Under the pieces are notes generated by a model. The model saw nothing but the letters and a program-made list of their open reading frames with translations, did no database searches and was not told the origin of the DNA. Positions 50,216 to 57,287 of a stretch of 64,000 bases of DNA are shown in pieces. Origin of the DNA: Armatimonadota bacterium. GTDB taxonomy: Bacteria; Sysuimicrobiota; Sysuimicrobiia; Sysuimicrobiales; Humicultoraceae. The translations under genes and the position numbers were made by a program. The DNA lies in contig JAVHMA010000007.1 of the NCBI GenBank assembly GCA_031081715.1, positions 1 to 64,000 on the forward strand, given 5' to 3'. Positions within the stretch are counted from its first letter, which is position 1, and each line of letters starts with the position of its first letter.

Positions 50216-50273
50216 AGTCGCGTACGCGCGCGCCCAGCAGACCCGACACCGGAGCCCACGCAGCCGATCCGCT

Positions 50274-53021
50274 GTGCCCACCATCCTCGGCGTCCTCCCG
50301 CTCGTCGCGATCATGGCCGCGCCGACTCTGCCGGCCCTCGGCCGCGGCCGCCTCCATCCCGGCTGGCCGGCGGCGGTCGTCGCGACGGCGCTGCTTGCGG
50401 CGGTCGCGCGGCTGGCATCGGGGCCGCTGGCCGGCGCCCCGGTGCGCGTCTCGATCCCCTGGTTTCCCGACCTCGGCCTGCGGTATGCGCTGACGCTCGA
50501 CGGCTTGGGGCTCGTCTTCGCCGGGCTCATCACGGCTGTCGGCGTCCTGGTTACCGTGTACTCGATCGGCTACATGGAGCGCTCCGAACGGCTGGGCCGC
50601 TTCTACGCCTACCTGCTGTTGTTCATGGGGGCGATGCTCGGGATCGTCCTGGCGGACGACCTGGTGCTGCTCTATGTATTCTGGGAGCTCACCAGCCTCA
50701 TGTCGTTCTTCCTGATCGGGTACCACGACGAGCGCGAGGCGGCGCGGGCCGGCGCGACCCAGGCGCTGGTGGTGACCGTCGCCGGCGGTGTCACGATGCT
50801 GGTCGGGCTCGTGCTGCTCGCGCACGTCGGCGGTACCTGGCAGGTCAGCGGCCTGGTGGCCCGAGCGGCCGCGGTCGCGGCGGACCCGCGCGCCCCGGCC
50901 GCGCTCGGGCTCATCCTGGTCGGCGCGTTCGCGAAGTCGGCGCAGGTACCGCTGCAGTTCTGGCTGCCGTCGGCCATGGTGGCGCCCACGCCGGTGTCCA
51001 CCTACCTGCACGCGGCCACGATGGTCTGGGCCGGCGTCTACCTGCTCGCCCGGCTCCTCCCGGTGCTGGGCGGCGTGGCGCTGTGGACGCCCGCGCTCAC
51101 CACGGTGGGCCTGGTCACGCTGCTGGTCGGCGCCGGGCTCGCGCTCGTGCAGGATGACCTGAAGGCGCTCCTGGCGTACTCGACCGTGGGCGCCCTGGGC
51201 ATGGCCGTCGCGCTCGTCGGCTGGGGCACGCCCGCCGCGGTCGCGGCCGCGATGGTGCACGTGGTCAACCATGCCACCTTCAAGGGGGCGCTGTTCCTGG
51301 TCGCAGGCGCGGTGGAGCACGCGACCGGCAGCAGGCTGATCGAGCGGCTCGGCAGCCTGCGCCGGGCGATGCCGCTCACCGCCGCCGTGGCCGCAGCCGC
51401 CGCCTGGTCGATGGCCGGGCTCCCGCCGTTCGGCGGCTTCTGGAGCAAGGAAGCGGCCGTGGCCGCGTTCCTGCACGATGCCTGGTTGCCGGCCGCGGTC
51501 GTGGTCGTCTCGGGCGCGATGTCGCTCGCCTACGGCGCCCGGTTCATGCGCGTCTTTGCCGGGGCGGCACCGCGGCCAGGTGGAAGAGGCGGCCCGCGCG
51601 CCGCCAGGACAACGGCCGTCTGGCACCGCGCGCACGAGCCGACGGCGCTGCTCTGGGGCCCGGCCGCGGCGCTGGCGGCCGCCGGCCTTGTCTTCGGGCT
51701 GGTGCCGTGGCTCCCCGCAGGCGCCGCCGGGGCCGCGGCGCGCGCGGTCGCACCGGCGGCGGGCACCCCGGCGCCCCACGGCCTCTCCCTCACCGCCGCG
51801 GTCGTCACGGGCGCCACGCTGGTGCTCGGCGCGGGCTTCTACGCGCTCGCCCCGGTCGCGCTGCGGCTGCGAGGCGCGCTCGCGCCGCTGAGCACCGGCC
51901 GCCTCTACGAGCGCGGTTACGATGCTACGCTCGCGGGCGCCCGCGTGCTCACCGCGGCCTACATGACCGGTCGGACACGTGACTACATCGCCTACATCCT
52001 CGCCGCGGCCGCCCTCGGCGTCGGCGCCACGCTCGCCCTGACCGGACTGCCACCGGCGCTTCCGCCCGGCGCGCTCGAGGCCGGGCCGCTGATCGCGGTG
52101 CTCGTGGCGGCCGCCGCCGCCGCGGCCGCGGTCCGCCTCCGGCTGCTCGTCGCCGCGATCCTGGCACTGGGGGTGGCGGGCTACGCCATCAGCATCGTCT
52201 ACCTCCTGCTCAACGCCCCGGACATCGCGATCACCCAGGCGGTGGTCGAGACGATGTCGCTGATTCTGTTCTTGGTCGCGATCACGGCGCTCGCCGCCAG
52301 CGACGCCGGCCACCCCGCGCGCCGGCCGCCAGCGGACGGCATCATCGCGCTCGCGGCCGGCGTGGGCGCCGCGGTGCTCGCGCTGCTGGTTGAGAACGTG
52401 TCCGATCTGCCGCGGATCGCCGCGGAGTTCTTCGCGCATGCCGGCGAGGCCGGCGGGAAGAACGTCGTGAACCTGGTGATCGTGGACTTCCGCGGCTGGG
52501 ACACGATGGGCGAGATCAGCGTCCTGGCCATCGCGGCGCTCGGCATCATTGCGCTCGCCCCGTGGCGCGAGGCCGGCGAGCGGCGCGCGCGCGGCCGGAA
52601 AGGCGAGCCCACGGCTGAGCCTGACCTGGGGATGACGTCGCCCATCCTGCGGACCATCGCCCGCCTGGCATCCCCGCTCATCGTCGTCTACGCGGTGCTG
52701 CTGTGGGCCACCGGGCACTATGGCCCGGGCGGCGGGTTCGTCGCCGGGCTCATGCTCGCCGCGGCCCTGATCCTGCGGGCCGAGGCGTTCGGCCCCCACC
52801 TGCTCGCGCGGCGCTGGGACCGGCTCATGGCCGTCGGGCTGCTGATCGCCGCCGCATCGGCGGTGGCACCGCTGGCGGTCGGCGCGCCGCTGCTGGACCA
52901 CATCCTGCTGCACGTGGGTCGCTACGAACTCGCGTCCTCGCTGATCTTCGATCTGGGTGTGCTCTGCCTGGTCGCCGGCGCCGTCATGGCCGCGGTACGG
53001 TCGCTGGTGGAGGCCGCCTGA
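50274..53021 (+). CDS. mrpA: Mrp-type antiporter subunit A-B fusion (operon 2)
   Basis: 915 residues. The NuoL-like module ([60 protein letters not shown]) is followed by DUF4040 (VYLLLNAPDIAITQAVVETM), the MbhE-like segment VNLVIVDFRGWDTMGEISVL and a complete MrpB domain (PLIVVYAVLLWATGHYGPGG through LIFDLGVLCLVAGAVMAAV). M787 (ATG 52632, with CTGGGG ahead) could serve as an internal start for a free 129-residue MrpB. GTG 50274. MrpA-MrpB fusions are known; operon 1 has the two separate, so the copies are not a recent duplication. Confidence 0.94.
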   Translation: MPTILGVLPLVAIMAAPTLPALGRGRLHPGWPAAVVATALLAAVARLASGPLAGAPVRVSIPWFPDLGLRYALTLDGLGLVFAGLITAVGVLVTVYSIGYMERSERLGRFYAYLLLFMGAMLGIVLADDLVLLYVFWELTSLMSFFLIGYHDEREAARAGATQALVVTVAGGVTMLVGLVLLAHVGGTWQVSGLVARAAAVAADPRAPAALGLILVGAFAKSAQVPLQFWLPSAMVAPTPVSTYLHAATMVWAGVYLLARLLPVLGGVALWTPALTTVGLVTLLVGAGLALVQDDLKALLAYSTVGALGMAVALVGWGTPAAVAAAMVHVVNHATFKGALFLVAGAVEHATGSRLIERLGSLRRAMPLTAAVAAAAAWSMAGLPPFGGFWSKEAAVAAFLHDAWLPAAVVVVSGAMSLAYGARFMRVFAGAAPRPGGRGGPRAARTTAVWHRAHEPTALLWGPAAALAAAGLVFGLVPWLPAGAAGAAARAVAPAAGTPAPHGLSLTAAVVTGATLVLGAGFYALAPVALRLRGALAPLSTGRLYERGYDATLAGARVLTAAYMTGRTRDYIAYILAAAALGVGATLALTGLPPALPPGALEAGPLIAVLVAAAAAAAAVRLRLLVAAILALGVAGYAISIVYLLLNAPDIAITQAVVETMSLILFLVAITALAASDAGHPARRPPADGIIALAAGVGAAVLALLVENVSDLPRIAAEFFAHAGEAGGKNVVNLVIVDFRGWDTMGEISVLAIAALGIIALAPWREAGERRARGRKGEPTAEPDLGMTSPILRTIARLASPLIVVYAVLLWATGHYGPGGGFVAGLMLAAALILRAEAFGPHLLARRWDRLMAVGLLIAAASAVAPLAVGAPLLDHILLHVGRYELASSLIFDLGVLCLVAGAVMAAVRSLVEAA

Positions 53022-53338
53022 TGGGTGCGGCGGTAGCGCTTCTCGTGGGCGTGCTCGTGGCCTCGGGTGTCTACCTGCTCCTGGGCCGATCGCTCATGCG
53101 CCAGATCATCGGGCTATCGCTGCTGTCGCACGCCGCGAACGTCTTCATCCTGCTGTCGGCCGGGCTCCGGGGCAACGTGCCGGTGCTGGGCGAGGCGCCC
53201 GCGCCCTACACCGACCCGTTGCCACAGGCGCTCATCCTCACCGCGATCGTGATCTCGTTCGGTGTCACCGCGTTCCTGCTGGCGCTGGGCTACCGGATGC
53301 ACCTGTTCGAGGGAGGCGCGGACGACGATGATCGCTGA
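53021..53338 (+). CDS. mrpC: Mrp-type antiporter subunit C (operon 2)
   Basis: 105 residues, three helices. VYLLLGRSLMRQIIGLSLLS, HAANVFILLSAGLRG and [20 protein letters not shown] match MrpC/NuoK. ATG 53021 shares one base with the mrpAB stop. Its end overlaps the start of mrpD by 11 bases. Confidence 0.95.
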   Translation: MGAAVALLVGVLVASGVYLLLGRSLMRQIIGLSLLSHAANVFILLSAGLRGNVPVLGEAPAPYTDPLPQALILTAIVISFGVTAFLLALGYRMHLFEGGADDDDR

Positions 53339-54785
53339 GATGGTCGCCGCGCTCCCGGCGGCGCCGATCGTGGTGCCGCTGGTGACCGCGATCCTGCTGC
53401 TGGCCGGGCCACGCCCGCGCGCGCAGCGGCTGCTCGGCCTGGCCGGGAGCGTGGTATCGCTGGCCGCCGCCGCGGCGCTGGTGGCGGCGACGCGGCGGGG
53501 CGAGGTGCTGCCGATCCAGGCCGGCGGCTGGCCGGCACCCTACGGCATCACGCTCGTGGCCGACGCGCTCGCCGCGCTGATGGTCCTCATCGCGTCGTTG
53601 ATCGGGCTCGTGGCCTTGCTCTACACGATCGGCGCGCGGCGAGACGACCGGTTCGTCCACGCGGGTTGGCAGTTCCTGCTGGCGGGCATCAACTGGGCGT
53701 TCCTCACCGGGGATATCTTCAACCTGTACGTCGCCTACGAGGTCATGCTCGTCGCCTCGTACTTCCTGCTCACCCACGGCACATCCCGGGCACAGGCGCG
53801 GGAAGCGTTCACGTACGTGGCGATCAACCTGGTCGCGTCCATGTTCTTCCTGTTCGCGGTCGCGCTGACCTACTCGGCCACCGGCACGCTGAACATGGCG
53901 CACCTGGCCGAGCGGGTGCCCGCGGCGCCGGTCGCGCCGGTACGGGCGGCGGCGGTGCTGTTCTTCCTCGCGTTCGGCATCAAGGCGGCGGTCTTCCCGC
54001 TGTTTTTCTGGCTCCCGCACGCGTACGCGATCCCCCGCGCGGGCATCGCGGCGTTCTTCGGCGGGCTCCTCACCAAGGTCGGTGTCTACTCGCTGTTCCG
54101 GGTCTTCACCGTTGTCTTTCCCGGCCAGCTGGACGGGGTGTTGCTGTGGGTCGCCGCGGGCACGATGCTGCTGGGCGTGCTGGGGGCGCTCGCGCAGGAC
54201 GACATCCGCCGCATCCTTTCCTTTCATATCATCAGCCAGGTCGGGTACATGGTCATGGGGCTGGGGCTGGCGAGCCAGCTCGGCGTGGCGGGCGGGCTGT
54301 TCTACGTCCTGCACCACATCGTGGTGAAGTCCGGGCTGATCCTGGTGGGTGGCGCCATCGAGGAGACGCATCGCACGGGCCGGCTCGACCGGCTAGGTGG
54401 GCTGGCGCGCACGAACGGTCCGCTGGCGCTCGTGTTCCTGCTCTGTGCGCTCTCGCTGGCCGGCGTCCCGCCGATGTCCGGGTTCTTCGCGAAGCTGCTG
54501 CTGATCCGCGCCGGGCTGGAGGCCGGCCAGCCGTGGATCGTGGCGGTCAGCGTCCTGGTGAGCGTGCTCACGCTGCTGTCCATGCTGAAGATCTACAGCG
54601 GCGCGTTCTGGGGAGCGGGCTCGCCGCCGCGCGCGCCGGCCCGGCTCGTGGCGCCCGCGGCCGCGCTGGCCGCGATCACGTTGCTCGTCGGGCTTGGGGC
54701 GCAAGGGCTGTACGGCCTGGCCAGCACCGCGGCCGGCCACCTGACCGCGCCCGCGGCCTACGTCTCTACGGTGCTGAGAAAGTAG
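53328..54785 (+). CDS. mrpD: Mrp-type antiporter subunit D (operon 2)
   Basis: 485 residues, 14 predicted helices. FLTGDIFNLYVAYEVMLVAS (key Glu), [20 protein letters not shown] (key Lys) and LSFHIISQVGYMVMGLGLAS are conserved. ATG 53328 has GGGAGG about 12 bases upstream; the frame further upstream overlaps mrpC and is not used. It is followed directly by mrpE. Confidence 0.94.
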   Translation: MIAEMVAALPAAPIVVPLVTAILLLAGPRPRAQRLLGLAGSVVSLAAAAALVAATRRGEVLPIQAGGWPAPYGITLVADALAALMVLIASLIGLVALLYTIGARRDDRFVHAGWQFLLAGINWAFLTGDIFNLYVAYEVMLVASYFLLTHGTSRAQAREAFTYVAINLVASMFFLFAVALTYSATGTLNMAHLAERVPAAPVAPVRAAAVLFFLAFGIKAAVFPLFFWLPHAYAIPRAGIAAFFGGLLTKVGVYSLFRVFTVVFPGQLDGVLLWVAAGTMLLGVLGALAQDDIRRILSFHIISQVGYMVMGLGLASQLGVAGGLFYVLHHIVVKSGLILVGGAIEETHRTGRLDRLGGLARTNGPLALVFLLCALSLAGVPPMSGFFAKLLLIRAGLEAGQPWIVAVSVLVSVLTLLSMLKIYSGAFWGAGSPPRAPARLVAPAAALAAITLLVGLGAQGLYGLASTAAGHLTAPAAYVSTVLRK

Positions 54786-55115
54786 ATGCTGCGGCGCGTG
54801 TGGGCGGGCTGCACGGCGCTGGCCACCTTCGTGGTGCAGAACGTCGTGGCCACGGTCACGGTGGCCTGGCTCGTACTGCATCCCCGACGTCGGGTACGGT
54901 CGGGCATCGTACGCGTCCCGCTGGACGTGACGACCGACGCCGCAATCACGATGCTGGCCCACGGGATCACCCTGATCCCCGGGACGATGACCGTGGACGT
55001 GGCCCCGGACCGGTCGTCCCTGCTCGTCCACGTGCTGGACCTGGAGGACCCGGAGGCCACGGTCGCGGAGATCAAGCGCACCCTGGAGGCGCCGATCCGG
55101 AGGATGCTGGAGTGA
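54786..55115 (+). CDS. mrpE: Mrp-type antiporter subunit E, short form (operon 2)
   Basis: 109 residues against 155 for the operon-1 copy. One membrane helix remains (ALATFVVQNVVATVTVAWLV), followed by the conserved cytoplasmic part IVRVPLDVTTDAAITMLAHG, ITLIPGTMTVDV and LLVHVLDLEDPEATV. The first helix pair of normal MrpE is missing; the ATG follows the mrpD stop immediately, so no room for it exists. Either a natural short form or an N-terminal loss. Confidence 0.88.
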   Translation: MLRRVWAGCTALATFVVQNVVATVTVAWLVLHPRRRVRSGIVRVPLDVTTDAAITMLAHGITLIPGTMTVDVAPDRSSLLVHVLDLEDPEATVAEIKRTLEAPIRRMLE

Positions 55116-55375
55116 CCGCCACGACCGTGGCGCTGGCGATGCTGGTCGCCGCGATGGCGCTGGGCCTCGCGCGGCTGATCCGCGGTCCGCACCTCGGTGA
55201 CCGCATCGTCGCCGGAGACACGATCGCGCTCATCGTCATCAACCTGGTCGCGGCCCTCGGCGTGCGCGCCGATACTCGGCTCTATGCGGATGTGGCCGCG
55301 GTGATCGCCATCCTGGGGTTCATCGGCACGGTGGCCGCGGCGCGCTACCTGCGTGGGAGGCCCCCTCTTGCGTGA
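55112..55375 (+). CDS. mrpF: Mrp-type antiporter subunit F (operon 2)
   Basis: 87 residues, three helices. LARLIRGPHLGDRIVAGDTI and AVIAILGFIGTVAAARYLRG match MrpF. GTG 55112 overlaps the mrpE stop (GTGA). Confidence 0.93.
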   Translation: MTATTVALAMLVAAMALGLARLIRGPHLGDRIVAGDTIALIVINLVAALGVRADTRLYADVAAVIAILGFIGTVAAARYLRGRPPLA

Positions 55376-55682
55376 GTCCCTGGTGGCGGCCATGCTGCTG
55401 CTCGGCGCCGCGCTCTCGCTGGTCGCGGCGCTGGGGCTGCACCGGTTCGCCGATGCCTACGCCAGGCTCCACGCCGCCACGAAGGCGGCCACGCTCGGCC
55501 TGATGCTCACCCTGGCCGCCGCTATCCTGGCCCACGGCACCGACGGCCGCGAGGTGGCGACCCTACTGTTCGTCTTCATGACCTCGCCGGTGAGCGCGCA
55601 CATGGTGGCGAAGGCGATGTACGAGACCGGGTACCGACCATGGGAGGAGGCAGCGAAGCCTGCCCGCCGCCGGCGGCGGTAG
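55368..55682 (+). CDS. mrpG: Mrp-type antiporter subunit G (operon 2)
   Basis: 104 residues, three helices. LLLGAALSLVAALGLHRFAD, YARLHAATKAATLGLMLTL and LFVFMTSPVSAHMVAKAMYE match MrpG. TTG 55368 is preferred: it overlaps the mrpF stop by 8 bases and has GGGAGG about 8 bases ahead. GTG 55353 in the same frame is the alternative and would destroy that spacing. This ends the second Mrp operon (AB-C-D-E-F-G). Confidence 0.9.
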   Translation: MRESLVAAMLLLGAALSLVAALGLHRFADAYARLHAATKAATLGLMLTLAAAILAHGTDGREVATLLFVFMTSPVSAHMVAKAMYETGYRPWEEAAKPARRRRR

Positions 55683-55738
55683 TGTGAGGAAGACACGACG
55701 ACTGTTCGGTCTTCTCGAGCCCGCGCTCAGGTGCTAGC

Positions 55739-56686
55739 ATGGTTCTGATAAGACCCACCAGATCATCGGCGCCAAGCGCTCCAGTGCCGGGGAGTGCGCC
55801 CCGCTCGGCACTCTCGCAAACCCATCATGTCCTGCATCTTGGCGACGCGCGCGAGATGGACTGGATCCCCGATGGCAGTATCCACCTTGTCGTCACCTCT
55901 CCGCCGTACTGGACGCTCAAGAAGTACCGAGATCATCCAGGACAGTTAGGTGACCTCCAGGACTACGCCCAGTTTCTTGCCGAGCTCGACCGGGTCTGGC
56001 GACATTGCTATCGCGTTCTTGTAGCGGGAGGACGCCTTGTCTGCGTCATCGGAGACGTGTGCATCGCGCGGAGACGGAACAACGGACGGCACCTCGTAGT
56101 TCCCTTGCACGCCGACATCGCCATCCGAGCGAGGGCCCTTGGGTTCGACTACCTCACGCCGATTCTGTGGCACAAGATCGCGAACGCGTCGTACGAGGTC
56201 GCGAATGGCTCATCATTCCTTGGCAAGCCTTTTGAACCGAACGCCATCATCAAGAATGACATAGAGTACATACTAATGCTCCGCAAACCAGGCGGGTACC
56301 GCAAGCCAACCCCCGAACAGCGGAAGGCATCCCGTCTGCCGAAGGAGGAACACGCCAAGTTCTTCCGATCTATCTGGACTGACGTACCAGGCGCGTCAAC
56401 ACGGGATCATCCGGCACCGTTCCCCGTGGAGCTCGCTCAACGACTGGTAAGAATGTTTTCCTTCGTTGGGGACACGGTGCTCGACCCGTTCAGCGGAACC
56501 GGATCCACGACCCTCGCGGCAATCGCGGCGGGCCGGAACAGCATATCCAACGAGATCGACCCTCACTATCTGGACCTCTCCAAGCGTCGAATTGAATCGG
56601 CGCTGCGCCAAACGTCGCTCTTCTCTGGGGCGTCGCCCACGTTGATCATCGAGACCTCTCCTCACCCGCCGAAGCGCTCCTCATAG
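55739..56686 (+). CDS. Site-specific DNA methyltransferase (beta-class, N4-cytosine/N6-adenine)
   Basis: 315 residues. Catalytic motif IV TSPPYW at residues 53-58 precedes the SAM-binding motif DPFSGTGSTTLAA starting at D249, the beta-class order. TSPPY is more usual for N4-cytosine enzymes than the DPPY of most N6-adenine enzymes. Target recognition would lie between. The DNA is visibly less G/C-biased at third codon positions than its neighbours, a sign of transfer. No complete restriction gene is next to it; the convergent gene at 56662 overlaps its 3' end by 25 bases and may be a damaged partner. Confidence 0.9.
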   Translation: MVLIRPTRSSAPSAPVPGSAPRSALSQTHHVLHLGDAREMDWIPDGSIHLVVTSPPYWTLKKYRDHPGQLGDLQDYAQFLAELDRVWRHCYRVLVAGGRLVCVIGDVCIARRRNNGRHLVVPLHADIAIRARALGFDYLTPILWHKIANASYEVANGSSFLGKPFEPNAIIKNDIEYILMLRKPGGYRKPTPEQRKASRLPKEEHAKFFRSIWTDVPGASTRDHPAPFPVELAQRLVRMFSFVGDTVLDPFSGTGSTTLAAIAAGRNSISNEIDPHYLDLSKRRIESALRQTSLFSGASPTLIIETSPHPPKRSS

Positions 56687-56967
56687 AGCTGCGCGATACG
56701 CTTTACGAACTCGTCATAGTGATCCGCGTCACCTGGCTGCGGCGCCGGTGAGTCCGTCCACGGTGTCGCCTCGCCCTGGTTATCGCATTCGACAACGATC
56801 GTGGCGTAGGCGTCGAGCCCAACCCCGCCAATCGTCTCGCGGATCGGCAAACCCCTGAGGTGCCTTACCATGCGTTGTGCAACCTCGGGCTGCTTGTGGT
56901 ACGTAACGCGCACGCTCTGGCCCTTGGCTTGCCGAAGTGGTGATACGAACTCCTTGGCGATGTTCAC
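56662..56967 (-). CDS. Hypothetical protein, probably 5'-truncated
   Basis: 101 residues from GTG 56967. The same frame stays open without a start codon up to 57042 and looks coding there too (IYSSHGIVHAGRPDAIAAGI reads smoothly into TVVNIAKEF), so the true N terminus seems lost. TGA 57043-57045 ends it just before the tRNA promoter. Later motifs include GLDAYATIVVECDNQGEATP and DHYDEFVKRIAQLYEERF. I do not recognise the family. Shared atypical composition and overlap of its 3' end with the methyltransferase suggest they arrived together; a role as a cognate endonuclease is only a guess. Confidence 0.5.
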   Translation of the reverse strand: MNIAKEFVSPLRQAKGQSVRVTYHKQPEVAQRMVRHLRGLPIRETIGGVGLDAYATIVVECDNQGEATPWTDSPAPQPGDADHYDEFVKRIAQLYEERFGG

Positions 56968-57054
56968 GACCGTGATCCCTGCCGCGATTGCGTCGGGGCG
57001 ACCCGCATGGACGATGCCGTGCGATGAGTAGATACGTCCTAGTCAAGTCCGTGC

Positions 57055-57060
57055 TATGAT
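57055..57060 (+). promoter_or_regulatory. -10 element of the tRNA-Ser gene
   Basis: TATGAT at 57055-57060 lies 8 bases upstream of the tRNA 5' end. The region 17 bases further up (57032-57037, ATACGT) is a weak -35. Confidence 0.45.
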
Positions 57061-57068
57061 GCGTTTTT

Positions 57069-57158
57069 GGAGGAGTTCGGGAGCCCGGTACCCGGACGGT
57101 CTCGAAAACCGTTGGGCGCATCCGCGCCTCGTGGGTTCAAATCCCACCTCCTCCGCCA
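57069..57158 (+). tRNA. tRNA-Ser (anticodon CGA)
   Basis: The acceptor stem GGAGGAG (57069-57075) pairs with CTCCTCC (57148-57154), with discriminator G57155 and an encoded CCA 57156-57158. The anticodon arm is ACGGT-CTCGAAA-ACCGT, giving anticodon CGA (codon UCG). A long variable arm (class II) is built on GGGCGC and GCGCC-type bases, and the T arm is GTGGG-TTCAAAT-CCCAC. Length 90 bases fits tRNA-Ser. Confidence 0.96.
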
Positions 57159-57192
57159 TCCTCGCCGCGGCCGCGCCCGACGCAGCCGCTCC

Positions 57193-57221
57193 TTGACGCC
57201 CCGGCGCCCCTCGGTCACTAT
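57193..57221 (+). promoter_or_regulatory. Candidate promoter of the envelope operon
   Basis: TTGACG (57193-57198) and CACTAT (57216-57221) are separated by 17 bases, 67 bases before GTG 57288. The -35 matches well and the -10 moderately. It lies after the tRNA gene, so the operon need not depend on tRNA transcription. Confidence 0.4.
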
Positions 57222-57287
57222 CGTGGCGAGGCGCGCGGCGACGTCCCTCCCGAACCGATCTCTGCCGCGCGATCCGGAGGCGCCATC

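Noticed and set aside
49566-52913. 1115-residue minus-strand frame opposite the NSS and MrpAB genes
   Set aside because: Antisense shadow; the plus strand carries conserved transporter motifs across the whole length.
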